Shown: positions 47,521 through 58,606 of the stretch, piece after piece | Numbering within the stretch: position 1 is the first letter of the stretch | How the letters are laid out: each line of letters opens with the position of its first letter | Assembly: GCF_030732225.1 (NCBI RefSeq) | Contig: NZ_CP132230.1 | Span: 1,855,001-1,919,000 of the forward strand | DNA: 64,000 bases | Source: Streptococcus iniae | Lineage (GTDB): Bacteria; Bacillota; Bacilli; Lactobacillales; Streptococcaceae | Reading direction: 5' to 3' | Notes under the pieces: model-generated | The model's input: only the letters and a program-made list of their open reading frames with translations | Database searches by the model: none | What the model was told of the DNA's origin: nothing | Position numbers and translations under genes: made by a program

Positions 47521-49176
47521 TTACTTTTTATAAGCGTATGTAAAGTCAACATTTAAACCAGTTGAGTTACGGATAAGCCCTTTAATGCTTGGGTTTTGCA
47601 AGCCTTCAGTTGAACGGAAGTAGATAGGGTTGTAGTTAGCATTGTCATAAAGTGATTTTTCACCAGCTTTATAATCATCTGCTGCTGCATCAACATCTAA
47701 TGCGTCTGTTGTTAAAGCTTTTTCATATGCTTTATCAAACTCAGGGTTTGAGAATTTACCATAGTTGTATGGTGAATCTGATTTAAAGAGTCCGTAGAAT
47801 GTTGATCCTTCTGGATAGTCACCGCCCCAAAGAACAAGTGCTACTTCAAAGTTTTGGTTTTTAGTGTCTTCCAAACGTTGTTTGAAGGTTACAAATTTTT
47901 CTTCAACGGTTAGACCTGGAAGAGCTTTTTCCCATGTTTCTTTGATGTAGTCAACAGCCGCTTTTGCTGCAGGTGAATCTGCATCTGCAGTTACAGTAAC
48001 CTTGAGAGAATCTTTACCAAGTTCAGCTAAGCCTTCTTTGAAGACTTTAGCAGCTTCTTTTTCATCAAATTTGTAGCCTGGAGCAACATGTTCAGTTAAG
48101 TCTTTACCATTTTCTAATTTAGCAAGACCTGTTGGTGCAATAGCTGTTGCTGGTTTAGAACCAGTATCTACCGCTGCAGAAACAATGCCTTTACGATCCG
48201 TTGCTAGGTTAAGAGCTTGGCGAACTTTTTGATTTGCGACAGCCTCAACTCTTCCTGTTTGGTTATAAACAATATATGCTGTTGTTGCTTCTGGAACTGC
48301 TACGATATCTTTATTTTTCTTATTAGCATTGTAGATAGCTGATGTCCCTGAAATGTTAGCATAGTCCAGTTTGCCTTGTTTATACATTTGTACTGCTGTA
48401 TCTGGTTTTTTAACAGTTTGAATTTTAACTGTTTTTGTCTTAACGTTTTTGGCATCCCAGTAATTTTTGTTTTTGATTAATTTATAAGTACCACTTGTAC
48501 CATTCCAGTCTTTAACAGTGTATGGTCCAGAGTAAAGTTGTTTTTCTGATGATGTTCCGTAATCTTTACCTGCTTCTTTAACAAAAGCTTCTTTTTGTGG
48601 AACAAAGTTTGCAAATGATAACAAACTCTTGAATTGTGGAGCTGGGTTAGTTAGTGTGAAAATCACTTTATTGCCATCAGCTTTAACACCTAAAGAATTT
48701 AAGTCTTTGTTTGCACCTGAGTTGATTTCAGCAGCATTTTTAAGATGTGACTCTGTTGCAAGGTATGCATATTCAGATGCTGTTGCAGGATCAACCATAC
48801 GTTTCCATGTGTAAACAAAATCTTCAGCCGTTAATTTACTGCCATCTGACCATTTCAAACCATCACGTAAAGTAGCTGTATAAGTTAATCCATCTTCTGA
48901 AACGTCAATTTTTTTAGCCAAGTCTGGTTGAAGTTTCCCTTTAGCATCAACACGAAGAAGATTACTTCCTGAGTTACCAATTGCTAAAGAAGAATAGGTA
49001 TCTGTATTTTTAGAAACATCTAAAGTAATAATTTCAGTTGGTGTATACCAGTTAATTTCATCTTTATTATCTAATTTTGCCGCCTTGTTACCACAAGCCA
49101 TTAATAACATTGCTGAAGCAAGTGTTACTGTCCCCAATCCAACACGTTTTAATGTCGTTTTTTTTGATTCAATCAT
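47521..49176 (-). CDS. dppA: Peptide-binding lipoprotein DppA
   Basis: This 551-aa family-5 solute-binding lipoprotein has signal ending LMAC with Cys28. The mature part shows ITLDVSKNTDTYS near the start and the family signature YTATLRDGLKWSDGSKLTAEDFVYTWKR region (about residues 95-120). It captures short peptides for DppBCDE. It is clearly different from OppA in length and tail. AGGAGG precedes the ATG, and a -10 and CodY-like site lie upstream. Confidence 0.94.
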   Translation of the reverse strand: MIESKKTTLKRVGLGTVTLASAMLLMACGNKAAKLDNKDEINWYTPTEIITLDVSKNTDTYSSLAIGNSGSNLLRVDAKGKLQPDLAKKIDVSEDGLTYTATLRDGLKWSDGSKLTAEDFVYTWKRMVDPATASEYAYLATESHLKNAAEINSGANKDLNSLGVKADGNKVIFTLTNPAPQFKSLLSFANFVPQKEAFVKEAGKDYGTSSEKQLYSGPYTVKDWNGTSGTYKLIKNKNYWDAKNVKTKTVKIQTVKKPDTAVQMYKQGKLDYANISGTSAIYNANKKNKDIVAVPEATTAYIVYNQTGRVEAVANQKVRQALNLATDRKGIVSAAVDTGSKPATAIAPTGLAKLENGKDLTEHVAPGYKFDEKEAAKVFKEGLAELGKDSLKVTVTADADSPAAKAAVDYIKETWEKALPGLTVEEKFVTFKQRLEDTKNQNFEVALVLWGGDYPEGSTFYGLFKSDSPYNYGKFSNPEFDKAYEKALTTDALDVDAAADDYKAGEKSLYDNANYNPIYFRSTEGLQNPSIKGLIRNSTGLNVDFTYAYKK

Positions 49177-49222
49177 GTTTCGCCCTCCTAGTTAACCATT
49201 TAGGTATAAGTTGATAAGTTAA

Positions 49223-49268
49223 ATTATACCATAATTCCAAATAAATGGAATATATTTATCTGAAAATT
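49223..49268 (-). promoter_or_regulatory. dpp operon promoter with CodY-like box
   Basis: On the minus strand TATAAT is at 49223..49228 with TTCCAT about 16 bases upstream. Just beyond lies ATTTATCTGAAAATT (49254..49268), matching 13 of 15 bases of the CodY motif AATTTTCWGAAAATT. Repression by CodY when branched-chain amino acids are plentiful is inferred. The remaining 49269..49381 is AT-rich without other signals. Confidence 0.55.
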
Positions 49269-49381
49269 TTGATATTAAATTTTTATAAATAATTTGCTAT
49301 AAAAATTCCTAGATAGCCTTTATCAAAACCCTTTTATATCTGATTTTCTATCTTAAAAATGAATATTTATAGTTATTTTAT

Positions 49382-49412
49382 AAAAAAGCACCAAGCTGAC
49401 TCGGTGCTTTTT
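49382..49412 (-). terminator. Terminator of glnRA
   Basis: AAAAAGCACC (49383..49392) and GGTGCTTTTT (49403..49412) form a perfect 10-bp stem just after the glnA stop, followed by T on the minus strand. Confidence 0.9.
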
Positions 49413-49418
49413 CTCATT

Positions 49419-50765
49419 TTAATAGCTGTATAGGTAATTATCAATTTCCCATTGAGAAATAAAGGTTGCATATGACGCCCATTCAATGCGTTTTGCTTCC
49501 AAGAAATTAGTATAAATGTGTTCTCCCAAAGCATCTTTAACCACATCATCGGTTTGAAGAGCTTTCAAAGCATTATGTAAGGTTGATGGTAAGTCAAGAA
49601 TACCTGCTGCTTCACGTTCTTCAACAGTCATTGTGTAGATATTTGCTTCAACTGGAATTGGTGCATCAATTTTATTTTCAATCCCGTCAAGTCCTGACTC
49701 TAATAAAACTGCAAGCGCCAAGTAAGGATTAGCTGTTGGATCCACTGAACGTAACTCCAAACGTGTTCCTTGTCCGCGTGAAGCGGGTACTCGAATAAGT
49801 GGTGAGCGGTTACGGCCTGCCCAGGCAACATAAACTGGCGCTTCATAGCCAGGCACTAAACGTTTGTAAGAATTTACAGTTGGATTCATGATGGCTGTGA
49901 AATTGTAAGCATGTTTCATCAAACCACCAAGGAAATAGTAGGCGTCATCTGATAATTGCATGCCACGAGGATCGTTTTCATCATAAAAGGCATTCTTACC
50001 GTCTTTATCAAAAAGAGATAAGTTACAATGCATCCCTGAACCATTGATCCCAAATTTAGGCTTAGCCATAAAGGTTGCATACAAGCCATGCTCACGTGCA
50101 ATGGTTTTAACAACAAGTTTAAAGATTTGGATATTATCACAAGCTTTAAGAGCATCATCGTACTTAAAGTCAATTTCATGCTGACCAACAGCAACCTCAT
50201 GGTGACTCGCTTCAACTTCAAAGCCCATTTTAGTCAAGACGTTAACAATTTCACGTCTGGTATTATCAGCCAAGTCAGTTGGTGCCAAATCAAAATAACC
50301 ACCATTGTCATTCACTTCTAAAGTTGGGTTTCCATTAGCATCCATTTTAAAGAGGAAAAACTCTGGTTCTGGGCCAAGGTTGAATGATTTATAACCTGAA
50401 GCATCCATGTGTTTAAGGGCTTTTTTAAGGTTACCGCGAGGATCACCTGCAAATGGTTCTCCTTCTGCTGTGTAAATGTCACAGATTAAACCTGCAACAG
50501 CACCGTTTTCATCTCCCCAAGGAAAGACAATCCAAGTGTCCAAATCTGGGTAGAGGTACATATCTGATTCATTAATACGTACAAAACCTTCAATAGATGA
50601 CCCATCAAACATAGCTTTGTTTGATAACACTTTGTCTAACTGCTCATCGGTAGCAGGTATTTCAACGTTTTTCATGATTCCCATGATATCTGTGAACATC
50701 AAACGAAGAAAGGTAACGTTCTTCTCTTTTACTTCGCGTCTGATGTCAGCTGCTGTGATTGCCAT
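49419..50765 (-). CDS. glnA: Glutamine synthetase, type I
   Basis: This 448-aa GSI-alpha enzyme makes glutamine from glutamate and ammonia. Visible are [17 protein letters not shown], the catalytic metal region GPEPEFFLF, the ATP-binding part [12 protein letters not shown] and the C-terminal [18 protein letters not shown]. It lacks the adenylylation Tyr region of the beta type, as expected in Firmicutes, where feedback via GlnR is used. It lies 39 bases after glnR in one operon. Confidence 0.97.
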   Translation of the reverse strand: MAITAADIRREVKEKNVTFLRLMFTDIMGIMKNVEIPATDEQLDKVLSNKAMFDGSSIEGFVRINESDMYLYPDLDTWIVFPWGDENGAVAGLICDIYTAEGEPFAGDPRGNLKKALKHMDASGYKSFNLGPEPEFFLFKMDANGNPTLEVNDNGGYFDLAPTDLADNTRREIVNVLTKMGFEVEASHHEVAVGQHEIDFKYDDALKACDNIQIFKLVVKTIAREHGLYATFMAKPKFGINGSGMHCNLSLFDKDGKNAFYDENDPRGMQLSDDAYYFLGGLMKHAYNFTAIMNPTVNSYKRLVPGYEAPVYVAWAGRNRSPLIRVPASRGQGTRLELRSVDPTANPYLALAVLLESGLDGIENKIDAPIPVEANIYTMTVEEREAAGILDLPSTLHNALKALQTDDVVKDALGEHIYTNFLEAKRIEWASYATFISQWEIDNYLYSY

Positions 50766-50804
50766 AAAATTGATCTCCTTATATCTTCAATACGGTATGG
50801 TCAT

Positions 50805-51173
50805 TTAAATACGAAAGTTTCCCATAGGTTGCGACGGGGTGGAAAAGCCACCTTGGTTACGGAGTTCATCACGAAGAATTCGACGAACCTCAGCATCAGA
50901 CAAAGCCTTTTTCTTGTTTAGTTTATCTTGGCGATGCGCATATTCATGTTTGATTGCAGCAATATTTAAGCCATCATTGATAAAATCTTTAATTTCCAAA
51001 AGGCGGTCCATATCGTTAAGTGAAAACAAACGACGATTTCCATCTGTTCGCTCAGGTTTAATCAACCCTTGATCTTCATAATAACGTATTTGACGTGCCG
51101 TCAAATCTGTTAACGTCATTACAGAGCCGATTGGAAAGACTGCCATGGAGCGTCTGAGTTCTTTTTCTTTCAT
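50805..51173 (-). CDS. glnR: Nitrogen regulator GlnR
   Basis: This 122-aa MerR-family repressor has FPIGSVMTLTDLTARQIRYYEDQGL, then DGNRRLFSLNDMDRLLEIK. Its short C-terminal tail is used in Firmicutes to sense feedback-inhibited glutamine synthetase. The first gene of glnRA, with AAAGGAG upstream and a perfect GlnR box before its promoter, so it is autoregulated. Confidence 0.97.
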   Translation of the reverse strand: MKEKELRRSMAVFPIGSVMTLTDLTARQIRYYEDQGLIKPERTDGNRRLFSLNDMDRLLEIKDFINDGLNIAAIKHEYAHRQDKLNKKKALSDAEVRRILRDELRNQGGFSTPSQPMGNFRI

Positions 51174-51195
51174 TGATAACTCCTTTCACACAACC

Positions 51196-51247
51196 ATTAT
51201 ATGCATAAAAACCTAGCTTGTCAAGGGTCATGTTAGAAAACCTAACA
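51196..51247 (-). promoter_or_regulatory. glnRA promoter and GlnR box
   Basis: TTGACA (51219..51224) and TATAAT (51196..51201) with a 17-base spacer are both perfect consensus. Immediately upstream, TGTTAGAAAACCTAACA (51231..51247) fits the GlnR operator TGTNAN7TNACA exactly. Confidence 0.93.
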
Positions 51248-51251
51248 TAAG

Positions 51252-51779
51252 TTAATGATTTTTTCGATTAGCCCAGTGTTTTTTCAAAAAATCAACATCA
51301 GTATTAACCAATATAGCAATAAAGACCCCACAGAAAGTCTCAAATACTCGAGTAATAACATACATAAAGGTTTCTCCAAGCGGATTAGCCAGCGTAATAA
51401 CAAGAAGAGCAGCTACTGCTCCAATAATACCCGATTTATTGTTAAAAGCAACGTTAAACATAATGGTCAACATGGTTAAGATAGGAACAAAAATCAAGGT
51501 GACCCAATATTGGTTATGAAAGAAGCCTTGTAAAATGTAGAAAATAATGGCAAAAAAACCACCGATGCCATTGCCTAAAATTCTCGAAGTCCCAAAGGAC
51601 ACTGTCTTGCCAAAGTCTTCTCGTAGACTAAATACCGCCGTTAGAGCCCCAATCTGGATGCCTTCAAAGCCAAATAATTTAAAAAAGAGAAGAACCAAAA
51701 AGACCGCTAAACCAGTTTTTACCGTCCGCATTCCTAAGGTGAGTTTTCGGGGATCAAAGTGATATTTCATAAGCATCAT
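51252..51779 (-). CDS. Membrane protein, aromatic acid exporter (DUF939) family
   Basis: This 175-aa protein begins with KYHFDPRKLTLGMRTVKTGLAVF and has four or five hydrophobic segments, with LREDFGKTVSFGTSRILGN between them. This matches the ArAE_1/DUF939 family of small exporters, function in streptococci unknown. Three near-consecutive Met codons (51779, 51776, 51770) make the start uncertain. It is the last gene before the glnR operator and may share nothing with it. Confidence 0.85.
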   Translation of the reverse strand: MMLMKYHFDPRKLTLGMRTVKTGLAVFLVLLFFKLFGFEGIQIGALTAVFSLREDFGKTVSFGTSRILGNGIGGFFAIIFYILQGFFHNQYWVTLIFVPILTMLTIMFNVAFNNKSGIIGAVAALLVITLANPLGETFMYVITRVFETFCGVFIAILVNTDVDFLKKHWANRKNH

Positions 51780-52080
51780 TCTTTCTATTTGTTATTACAT
51801 AGTGTAACATCTTAAGAAATATTTGTCATTTCTTATTGTTAATCCATGAAATCAACTCAATCATTTAAGGAGTTGTTAATAGAATGATGACCCCCCCTCT
51901 TCTTAGCTACCAAGCTATTTCCCTTATGTCCATTTTTAGCTATCAAAAAAGACGCTTTATCAGCGCCTTTTTAACTTTTATTGCCAGTGACTTTCCAAAT
52001 TCAGTTTATTCATGGAAAATCTAATACCTAGACTAGAATAGAGGTGATCAATACCAACTCTATTCATCGAAAAGGATGAC
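51780..52080. terminator. Intergenic region with pgk terminator
   Basis: AAAAAAGACGCT (51945..51956 region) pairs with AGCGCCTTTTT (51962..51972) with one mismatch. On the minus strand it ends in CTTTTTT and lies about 110 bases after the pgk stop. Nothing else stands out. Confidence 0.65.
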
Positions 52081-53277
52081 TTATTTTTCTGTCAATGATG
52101 CAAGTCCTGGAAGAATTTTTCCTTCTAAGAGTTCCATTGAGGCACCACCACCTGTAGAAATCCATGAGAATTTGTCTGCACGGCCTAGGTTGATTGCCGC
52201 AGCTGCTGAATCACCACCACCGATGATTGATTTAACCCCTGGTTGTTTCACAATTGAGTCCATAACGCCAATTGTTCCAGCTTGGAAATCAGGGTTTTCA
52301 AAGACACCCATTGGTCCATTCCATACAACTGTTTTAGCACCTTCAAGGGCTTTATCAAATTCAGTAATCGATTTAGGTCCGATATCCAATCCAAGGAATC
52401 CTTCAGATACAGCTTCACCTTCAGTATCACGTACTTCAGTATAACCCGCAAAAGCATTTGCTTCTTTTGAGTCAACTGGTAAGATTAATTTTCCATTTGA
52501 TTTTTCAAGAAGTTCTTTAGCTACATCAAGTTTGTCTTCTTCAACAAGAGAGTTACCAATTTCGATACCTTGTGCTTTGTAGAATGTGTAAGTCATTCCA
52601 CCACCGATAAGAACTTTATCAGCTTTTTCAAGAAGATTTTCGATAACACCGATTTTATCTGAAACTTTTGAGCCACCCAAGATTGCGATAAATGGACGTT
52701 CTGGTGTTTCAACAGCTTCTTTGATGTAAGCAATTTCGTTTTCAAGTAAGAATCCAGCAACTGCTTTTTCAACATTTGCAGAAATACCAACGTTTGATGC
52801 GTGAGCGCGGTGAGCAGTACCAAATGCATCATTTACAAAGATACCATCTCCAAGTGATGCCCAATATTGGCCTAATTCAGCATCATTTTTTGATTCTTTT
52901 TTACCGTCAACATCTTCAAAACGTGTATTTTCAACAAGTAATACTTGTCCATCTTCAAGTGCATTGATGGCTGTTTCAAGTTCAGCCCCACGAGTTGCTC
53001 CTGGGAAGACAACTTCTTGACCTAATTTTTCAGATAGATTTTTTGCAACTGGTGCAAGAGATTTACCTTCTTTATCAGCTTCTTCTTTAACACGACCTAA
53101 GTGTGAGAAAAGAATAGCACGACCACCGTTTTCAACGATATGTTTAATTGTTGGAAGTGCTGCTGAAATACGGTTATCATTAGTGATAACACCATCTTTC
53201 AAAGGAACATTGAAGTCGACACGAACAAGGACTTTTTTACCTTTTACATCGATGTCTTTAACAGTCATTTTAGCCAT
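52081..53277 (-). CDS. pgk: Phosphoglycerate kinase
   Basis: This 398-aa glycolytic enzyme transfers the phosphate of 1,3-bisphosphoglycerate to ADP. Signature [15 protein letters not shown] lies near the N terminus, with HLGRVKE, the hinge region [17 protein letters not shown] and the nucleotide loop [15 protein letters not shown] precedes the ATG. An extended -10, TGGTATAAT, is at 53312..53320 on the minus strand. Confidence 0.98.
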   Translation of the reverse strand: MAKMTVKDIDVKGKKVLVRVDFNVPLKDGVITNDNRISAALPTIKHIVENGGRAILFSHLGRVKEEADKEGKSLAPVAKNLSEKLGQEVVFPGATRGAELETAINALEDGQVLLVENTRFEDVDGKKESKNDAELGQYWASLGDGIFVNDAFGTAHRAHASNVGISANVEKAVAGFLLENEIAYIKEAVETPERPFIAILGGSKVSDKIGVIENLLEKADKVLIGGGMTYTFYKAQGIEIGNSLVEEDKLDVAKELLEKSNGKLILPVDSKEANAFAGYTEVRDTEGEAVSEGFLGLDIGPKSITEFDKALEGAKTVVWNGPMGVFENPDFQAGTIGVMDSIVKQPGVKSIIGGGDSAAAAINLGRADKFSWISTGGGASMELLEGKILPGLASLTEK

Positions 53278-53449
53278 TTAAATAGACTCCTTAATCTTTT
53301 TTATAAAAACTATTATACCATATTTCTTTCAAGAAACCTAAGATATGTAAGTGATAAATTAAACATTTCACAAAATTTTCAAGATTTTCAATCTCTATTC
53401 ATATGGCCAAACAAATCAAACTTAAGCTGATTCTTTTAAAGATTTAACT

Positions 53450-54304
53450 TTATTTGAAACCTTTCAAGGCTTTTTCACGTAATGTCATTTGCCCTTTAGC
53501 ATCTGGATGCTCACCTTTGTAAACTGCACTTTCCCATGAACCATACATAGGGTTAGGGAAAATAATAAATTTACTACCAAACTCTTGATGAAGCTCATCT
53601 AAAAGTTTACTTCTATCTTCTGATGATGTTTTAGAGAATTCTGCAAAATCCACCAGATTATCACCAAATAACATGATCAGATTTGATGAGTCTTTGACTT
53701 TTTGGCGACGGCTTTCTTTTGATGTCATTCCTTTTTCCAAGAACATCAAGTGATCTTTGCCTTGCACTGGGAGTCCTTCATTTTTCAAGTTTTCCATAGT
53801 GGCATCAACTTGGCTATCTGCACGGTCAGAAATATAGTAAATTTGAACACCGTTTTGGTCTGCATATTGCAAGAAGTCTTTGGCGCCGGCTACTGGTTTA
53901 GCAGCCTTCTTTTGAACCCAAACATCCCAAGAGTCAGGAGAGAAGCCAGTACCATCTTTAACATTTTGAACTTGGTAAGGACTGTTATCTAAAACTGTCT
54001 CATCAATATCCAAAACAATTGAGTAGGGTTTTTCACTTGGTTGTGTTAAATACCCCTTCAGTTTTTCAGTTGCAAGTTGATAACCTTGCATATACAAAGC
54101 CTTAGCCTCATCTGAGTTTTGATACCATAAAACCGACATGGTATTTTCTTTTGAACGAAGCTGATCATTACTTAAACTAACAAGTTCCTCTTTAGGGGCA
54201 CTTTTAGTTGCTTTAGCTTCTTTTGATTCTGTTTTCGCACATCCTGTAACAAGTATGAGGGAAATAGCAACTGTACTAAGGGTCATAAATTTACGTGATT
54301 TCAT
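53450..54304 (-). CDS. lppC: Acid phosphatase lipoprotein, class B/C HAD type
   Basis: This 284-aa surface lipoprotein has signal ending LVTGC (Cys22). The HAD nucleophile motif VLDIDETVLDNSPY, the second motif IYYISDRAD and the acidic pair MLFGDNLVDF mark it as an e(P4)/LppC-type acid phosphatase, likely releasing phosphate from nucleotides outside the cell. AGGAGAT precedes the ATG. It has its own unit between pgk and gap. Confidence 0.93.
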   Translation of the reverse strand: MKSRKFMTLSTVAISLILVTGCAKTESKEAKATKSAPKEELVSLSNDQLRSKENTMSVLWYQNSDEAKALYMQGYQLATEKLKGYLTQPSEKPYSIVLDIDETVLDNSPYQVQNVKDGTGFSPDSWDVWVQKKAAKPVAGAKDFLQYADQNGVQIYYISDRADSQVDATMENLKNEGLPVQGKDHLMFLEKGMTSKESRRQKVKDSSNLIMLFGDNLVDFAEFSKTSSEDRSKLLDELHQEFGSKFIIFPNPMYGSWESAVYKGEHPDAKGQMTLREKALKGFK

Positions 54305-54589
54305 AGCAATCTCCTTTTTTTAGTAAGGAAAGTTTAACGCTTTCATTTGCACTTGTCAACCAAGCTTAAAAGCAGTCAATAAGCCTTTAAGCCGCTATTT
54401 CTCATGAAAGAACCTTTTCATGATATTCATTTTTCGTTTTTTTCATCATAAAGCTCATTTTATTCTCATTATTAGTCTTTTTTGTGATCAAAATAAACTG
54501 AACGTTCGGAAAAAATTTTTTCAAAAAATATAAGTATTTTAAGCCAAACAAAAAAAGAGAGACAAGCTCTCTTTTTGCGTTAGCTAAAC
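54305..54589. terminator. Intergenic region with gap terminator
   Basis: AAAAAGAGAG (54552..54561) and CTCTCTTTTT (54567..54576) form a perfect 10-bp stem just after the gap stop, with A/T runs on both sides. The rest of the region is AT-rich and holds the lppC promoter, not clearly defined. Confidence 0.85.
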
Positions 54590-55600
54590 TTATTTAGCAA
54601 TTTTTGCGAAGTACTCAAGAGTACGAACAAGTTGAGCAGTGTAAGACATTTCATTGTCATACCATGAAACAACTTTAACCAATTGATTTCCATCAACAGT
54701 TTGTACTTTAGTTTGAGTAGCATCAAATAATGAACCGTAAGAAATACCTACGATATCTGATGATACGATAGCATCTTCAGTGTAACCGTATGAATCGTTA
54801 GCTGCTGCTTTCATAGCTGCATTGATTTCTTCTACTGAAGTATCTTTTTCAAGAACTGCTACTAATTCAGTTACTGATCCAGTTGGAACAGGAACACGTT
54901 GTGCAGCACCGTCAAGTTTACCATTTAATTCTGGGATAACAAGACCGATTGCTTTAGCAGCACCAGTTGAGTTAGGAACGATGTTTGCTGCAGCTGCACG
55001 AGCACGACGAAGATCACCACCACGGTGTGGTCCGTCAAGAACCATTTGGTCACCAGTGTAACCATGGATAGTAGTCATTAAACCTTGTTTTACACCAAAG
55101 TTATCTTGTAATGCTTTAGCCATTGGAGCTAAACAGTTTGTAGTACATGAAGCACCTGAGATAACTGTTTCAGTTCCATCAAGAATATCATGGTTAGTGT
55201 TGTAAACAACTGTTTTAACGTCATTTCCACCAGGAGCTGTGATAACAACTTTTTTCGCACCGTTAGCGTGAATGTGTTGTTCAGCAGCTGCTTTAGAAGC
55301 GAAGAAACCTGTTGCTTCAAGAACGATGTCTACACCATCAGTAGCCCAGTCAATGTTTGCTGGTTCGCGTTCTGCAGAAACTTTAACAAAGCTTCCGTTA
55401 ACTTCGAATCCACCATCTTTAACTTCAACTGTACCGTCAAAACGACCTTGAGTTGTATCATATTTCAACAAGTGTGCAAGCATGTTAGGATCTGTAAGGT
55501 CATTGATACGAGTTACTTCAACACCTTCAACATTTTGAATACGACGGAATGCAAGACGACCGATACGTCCGAAACCGTTAATACCAACTTTAACTACCAT
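54590..55600 (-). CDS. gap: Glyceraldehyde-3-phosphate dehydrogenase
   Basis: This 336-aa NAD-dependent glycolytic enzyme has Rossmann start [16 protein letters not shown], the active site [12 protein letters not shown] (catalytic Cys), and the C-terminal [13 protein letters not shown]. In S. pyogenes the same protein is also found on the surface as plasmin receptor Plr/SDH; that extra role here is inference. Start at 55600 with AAGGAGG; the upstream in-frame codon at 55657 is rejected. Confidence 0.98.
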   Translation of the reverse strand: MVVKVGINGFGRIGRLAFRRIQNVEGVEVTRINDLTDPNMLAHLLKYDTTQGRFDGTVEVKDGGFEVNGSFVKVSAEREPANIDWATDGVDIVLEATGFFASKAAAEQHIHANGAKKVVITAPGGNDVKTVVYNTNHDILDGTETVISGASCTTNCLAPMAKALQDNFGVKQGLMTTIHGYTGDQMVLDGPHRGGDLRRARAAAANIVPNSTGAAKAIGLVIPELNGKLDGAAQRVPVPTGSVTELVAVLEKDTSVEEINAAMKAAANDSYGYTEDAIVSSDIVGISYGSLFDATQTKVQTVDGNQLVKVVSWYDNEMSYTAQLVRTLEYFAKIAK

Positions 55601-55852
55601 TAGTGATTTCCTCCTTATGAAAATCAAAAGAATTATTATTAAAGGGATTTCTCCCACCTATTGTGAAAAGATTAACTTACTAAAGTATAGTAATCTCTCA
55701 ACAGTTTCTATTATATAACTAATTCACAAAAAAAGCAACTGAAATAGCCATTTCAAGAAAAGTGAAAACGTTTATATATCAAGCTATTCAGCCAGTTTTG
55801 TAAGTGTTTACAAGCGCTATTTTCTTTGTAACTACAGCAATGTCACAATACA
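55601..55852 (-). promoter_or_regulatory. gap upstream region with cre-like site
   Basis: On the minus strand TATATAATAG (TATAAT at about 55712..55717) is a likely -10. TGAAAACGTTTATA (55763..55776) fits the cre pattern at 13 of 14 bases, and a 14-base palindrome, TGTAAGTGTTTACA, lies about 25 bases further at about 55799..55812. Carbon-source control of gap is plausible. Confidence 0.45.
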
Positions 55853-55888
55853 AAAAAGATTGGAATTTTCATTCCAATCTTAATTTTT
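55853..55888 (-). terminator. Terminator of fusA
   Basis: AAGATTGGAAT (55857..55867) and ATTCCAATCTT (55871..55881) form an 11-bp stem with a TTTTTTG tail on the minus strand, just after the fusA stop. Confidence 0.92.
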
Positions 55889-55893
55889 AGTGA

Positions 55894-57972
55894 TTATTCA
55901 CCTTGATTTTTTTTGATGATTTCTTCTTGAACTGACTTAGGAACATCTTCATAGTGGTCAAATACCATCATAAATGTACCACGTCCTTGTGTTGCAGAAC
56001 GAAGAATTGTTGCATAACCAAACATTTCAGCAAGTGGAACAAAGGCACGAACAACTTGTACATTTCCACGAGCTTCCATACCATCAACACGTCCACGACG
56101 TGCAGTAACATGTCCCATTACATCTCCTAAGTTATCTTCAGGAGCTGTAATTGTAACAAGCATCATTGGCTCAAGGATAGCAGGTTGTGCAGATTTAGAA
56201 GCTTCTTTAAGTGCTAATGAAGCAGCAATCTTGAAGGCAGTCTCAGATGAGTCAACATCATGGTATGATCCATCGTAAAGTTTAGCTTTAACGTCAACGA
56301 TTGGGTAACCAGCAAGAACACCATTTGCCATAGACTCAACAAGTCCTTTTTCTACAGCTGGGATAAATTCACGCGGAACTACACCACCAACGATAGCATT
56401 TTCGAACTCAAATCCTTTACCTTCTTCATTTGGAGTAAATTCAATCCAAACGTCACCAAATTGACCTTTACCACCAGATTGGCGTTTGAAGAATCCACGT
56501 GCTTGAGTTGAAGCGCGGAATGTTTCACGGTAAGATACTTGAGGAGCACCTACGTTAGCTTCAACTTTGAACTCACGACGCATACGGTCAACAAGGACAT
56601 CCAAGTGAAGCTCACCCATACCAGCGATGATAGTTTCACCAGTTTCAACGTTTGTTTCAACGCGGAAAGTTGGATCTTCTTCAGCAAGTTTTTGAAGGGC
56701 GATACCCATTTTATCTTGGTCAGCTTTTGTTTTTGGCTCAACCATCAATTGGATAACTGGTTCTGGAACGTTGATTGATTCCAAAATAACTTTTGATTTT
56801 TCATCAGTTAATGAATCACCAGTTGTTGTATTTTTTAAACCAACAGCAGCAGCAATATCACCAGCGTAAACTGTTTCAATTTCTTTACGAGTGTTCGCAT
56901 GCATTTGAAGGATACGTCCAATACGCTCACGTTTGTCTTTTGAAGTATTCATAACATATGAACCACTTTGAAGAACACCTGAGTAGACACGGAAGAATGT
57001 CAAACGACCTACGAATGGGTCAGTCATGATCTTGAAGGCAAGCGCTGCAAATGGTTCTTCATCTGAAGCTGGACGAGTTTCTTCTGCATCTGTATCTGGG
57101 TTAATACCTTTGATAGCTGGGATGTCAAGTGGGCTTGGCAAGTAATCAATAACTGCGTCAAGCATCAATTGAACACCTTTGTTTTTGAAGGCTGAACCAC
57201 ACATAACAGGGAAGAATTCAACGTTGATTGTTGCTTTACGGATACCAGCTTTGAGTTCTTCATTAGTGATTTCTTCACCTTCAAGGTATTTCATCATTAA
57301 TTCTTCATCAGTTTCTGCAACTGCTTCAACTAATTTTTCACGGTATTCTTGAGCTTGCTCTAAGTATTCTGCAGGAATATCTTCTTCGCGGATGTCTGTA
57401 CCAAGGTCATTAGTATAGATTTCAGCTTTCATTTTAATCAAGTCAATGATACCTGAGAAGTCATCTTCTGAACCAATTGGTAATTGAATTGGATGTGCGT
57501 TAGCTTGAAGACGGTCATGAAGTGTGCTTACTGAGTAAAGGAAGTCAGCACCGATTTTGTCCATTTTGTTGGCAAAAACGATACGAGGAACACCATACTC
57601 AGTCGCTTGACGCCAAACTGTTTCTGTTTGAGGTTCAACACCTGATTGTGAGTCAAGAACTGTTACAGCTCCATCAAGAACACGAAGAGAACGTTGTACT
57701 TCAATGGTGAAGTCCACGTGTCCTGGTGTGTCAATGATGTTAACGCGGTGCTCATTCCATTGTGCAGTTGTTGCAGCAGATGTAATGGTGATACCACGTT
57801 CTTGTTCTTGCTCCATCCAGTCCATTTGTGATGCACCTTCGTGAGTTTCACCAATTTTATGGATTTTACCAGTGTAGTAAAGAATACGCTCAGTTGTAGT
57901 TGTTTTACCAGCATCGACGTGAGCCATGATACCGATATTACGAGTTTTTGCTAGTGAAAATTCGCGAGCCAT
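55894..57972 (-). CDS. fusA: Elongation factor G
   Basis: This 692-aa translocation GTPase has the G1 motif AHVDAGKTT, switch [13 protein letters not shown] and G4 [11 protein letters not shown]. The EF-G domains II-V follow, with FAPMCGSAF-like [13 protein letters not shown] and the domain IV start [16 protein letters not shown] precedes the ATG. Between rpsG and this gene lie a terminator-like hairpin and a separate extended -10, so it may be partly uncoupled from the str operon. Confidence 0.98.
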   Translation of the reverse strand: MAREFSLAKTRNIGIMAHVDAGKTTTTERILYYTGKIHKIGETHEGASQMDWMEQEQERGITITSAATTAQWNEHRVNIIDTPGHVDFTIEVQRSLRVLDGAVTVLDSQSGVEPQTETVWRQATEYGVPRIVFANKMDKIGADFLYSVSTLHDRLQANAHPIQLPIGSEDDFSGIIDLIKMKAEIYTNDLGTDIREEDIPAEYLEQAQEYREKLVEAVAETDEELMMKYLEGEEITNEELKAGIRKATINVEFFPVMCGSAFKNKGVQLMLDAVIDYLPSPLDIPAIKGINPDTDAEETRPASDEEPFAALAFKIMTDPFVGRLTFFRVYSGVLQSGSYVMNTSKDKRERIGRILQMHANTRKEIETVYAGDIAAAVGLKNTTTGDSLTDEKSKVILESINVPEPVIQLMVEPKTKADQDKMGIALQKLAEEDPTFRVETNVETGETIIAGMGELHLDVLVDRMRREFKVEANVGAPQVSYRETFRASTQARGFFKRQSGGKGQFGDVWIEFTPNEEGKGFEFENAIVGGVVPREFIPAVEKGLVESMANGVLAGYPIVDVKAKLYDGSYHDVDSSETAFKIAASLALKEASKSAQPAILEPMMLVTITAPEDNLGDVMGHVTARRGRVDGMEARGNVQVVRAFVPLAEMFGYATILRSATQGRGTFMMVFDHYEDVPKSVQEEIIKKNQGE

Positions 57973-58007
57973 TAGGTTTTTTCTCCTATATATTATTTGA
58001 TATGTCC

Positions 58008-58055
58008 ATTATAGCATATTATTTATAAAAAACGGATAGGCAGGACCTACCCGTT
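58008..58055 (-). promoter_or_regulatory. Hairpin and internal promoter between rpsG and fusA
   Basis: AACGGATAGG (58031..58040) pairs with CCTACCCGTT (58046..58055) with one bulge, and on the minus strand TTTTTTAT follows, a terminator-like structure. It is followed by TGCTATAAT (TATAAT at 58008..58013), an extended -10 about 36 bases before the fusA ATG. Confidence 0.65.
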
Positions 58056-58115
58056 ACAACGCATATTAGACTGTTTAGACTTTTAGTCAATTGAATTCTT
58101 ATGAATTCGAAATGA

Positions 58116-58586
58116 TTACCAACGGAAGTGTGCGAATGCACGGTTAGCTTCAGCCATTTTGTGTGTGTCTTCACGTTTCTTAACAGATGCACCAGTATTG
58201 TTAGCAGCATCCATGATTTCTTTCGCAAGACGATCTTTCATAGTGTGTTCACCACGAGCACGTGATGCGTTAACCAACCAACGAAGACCTAAAGTTGTAC
58301 GACGTTCTGGACGAACTTCAACTGGGACTTGGTAGTTTGATCCACCAACACGGCGGGCACGTACTTCAAGTACAGGCATGATGTTGTCCATTGCTGTTTC
58401 AAATACTTCAAGAGCATCAGTTCCTGTTGCTTCTTTGATAGCTTCAAATGCATCATAGACGATTGTTGCAGCAGTTCCACGTTTTCCATCAAGCATAACA
58501 CGGTTGATAAGACGTGTTACGATTTTTGAGTTATATAATGGATCTGGTAATACTTCGCGCTTAGGCGCTTGATTTTTACGACTCAT
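58116..58586 (-). CDS. rpsG: Ribosomal protein S7
   Basis: This 156-aa small-subunit protein begins [20 protein letters not shown] and ends [20 protein letters not shown]. It nucleates folding of the 16S 3' domain. GGGAG precedes the ATG, and it lies 20 bases after rpsL in the str operon. Confidence 0.98.
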   Translation of the reverse strand: MSRKNQAPKREVLPDPLYNSKIVTRLINRVMLDGKRGTAATIVYDAFEAIKEATGTDALEVFETAMDNIMPVLEVRARRVGGSNYQVPVEVRPERRTTLGLRWLVNASRARGEHTMKDRLAKEIMDAANNTGASVKKREDTHKMAEANRAFAHFRW

Positions 58587-58606
58587 TGTTTCTTATCTCC
58601 CTTCTA

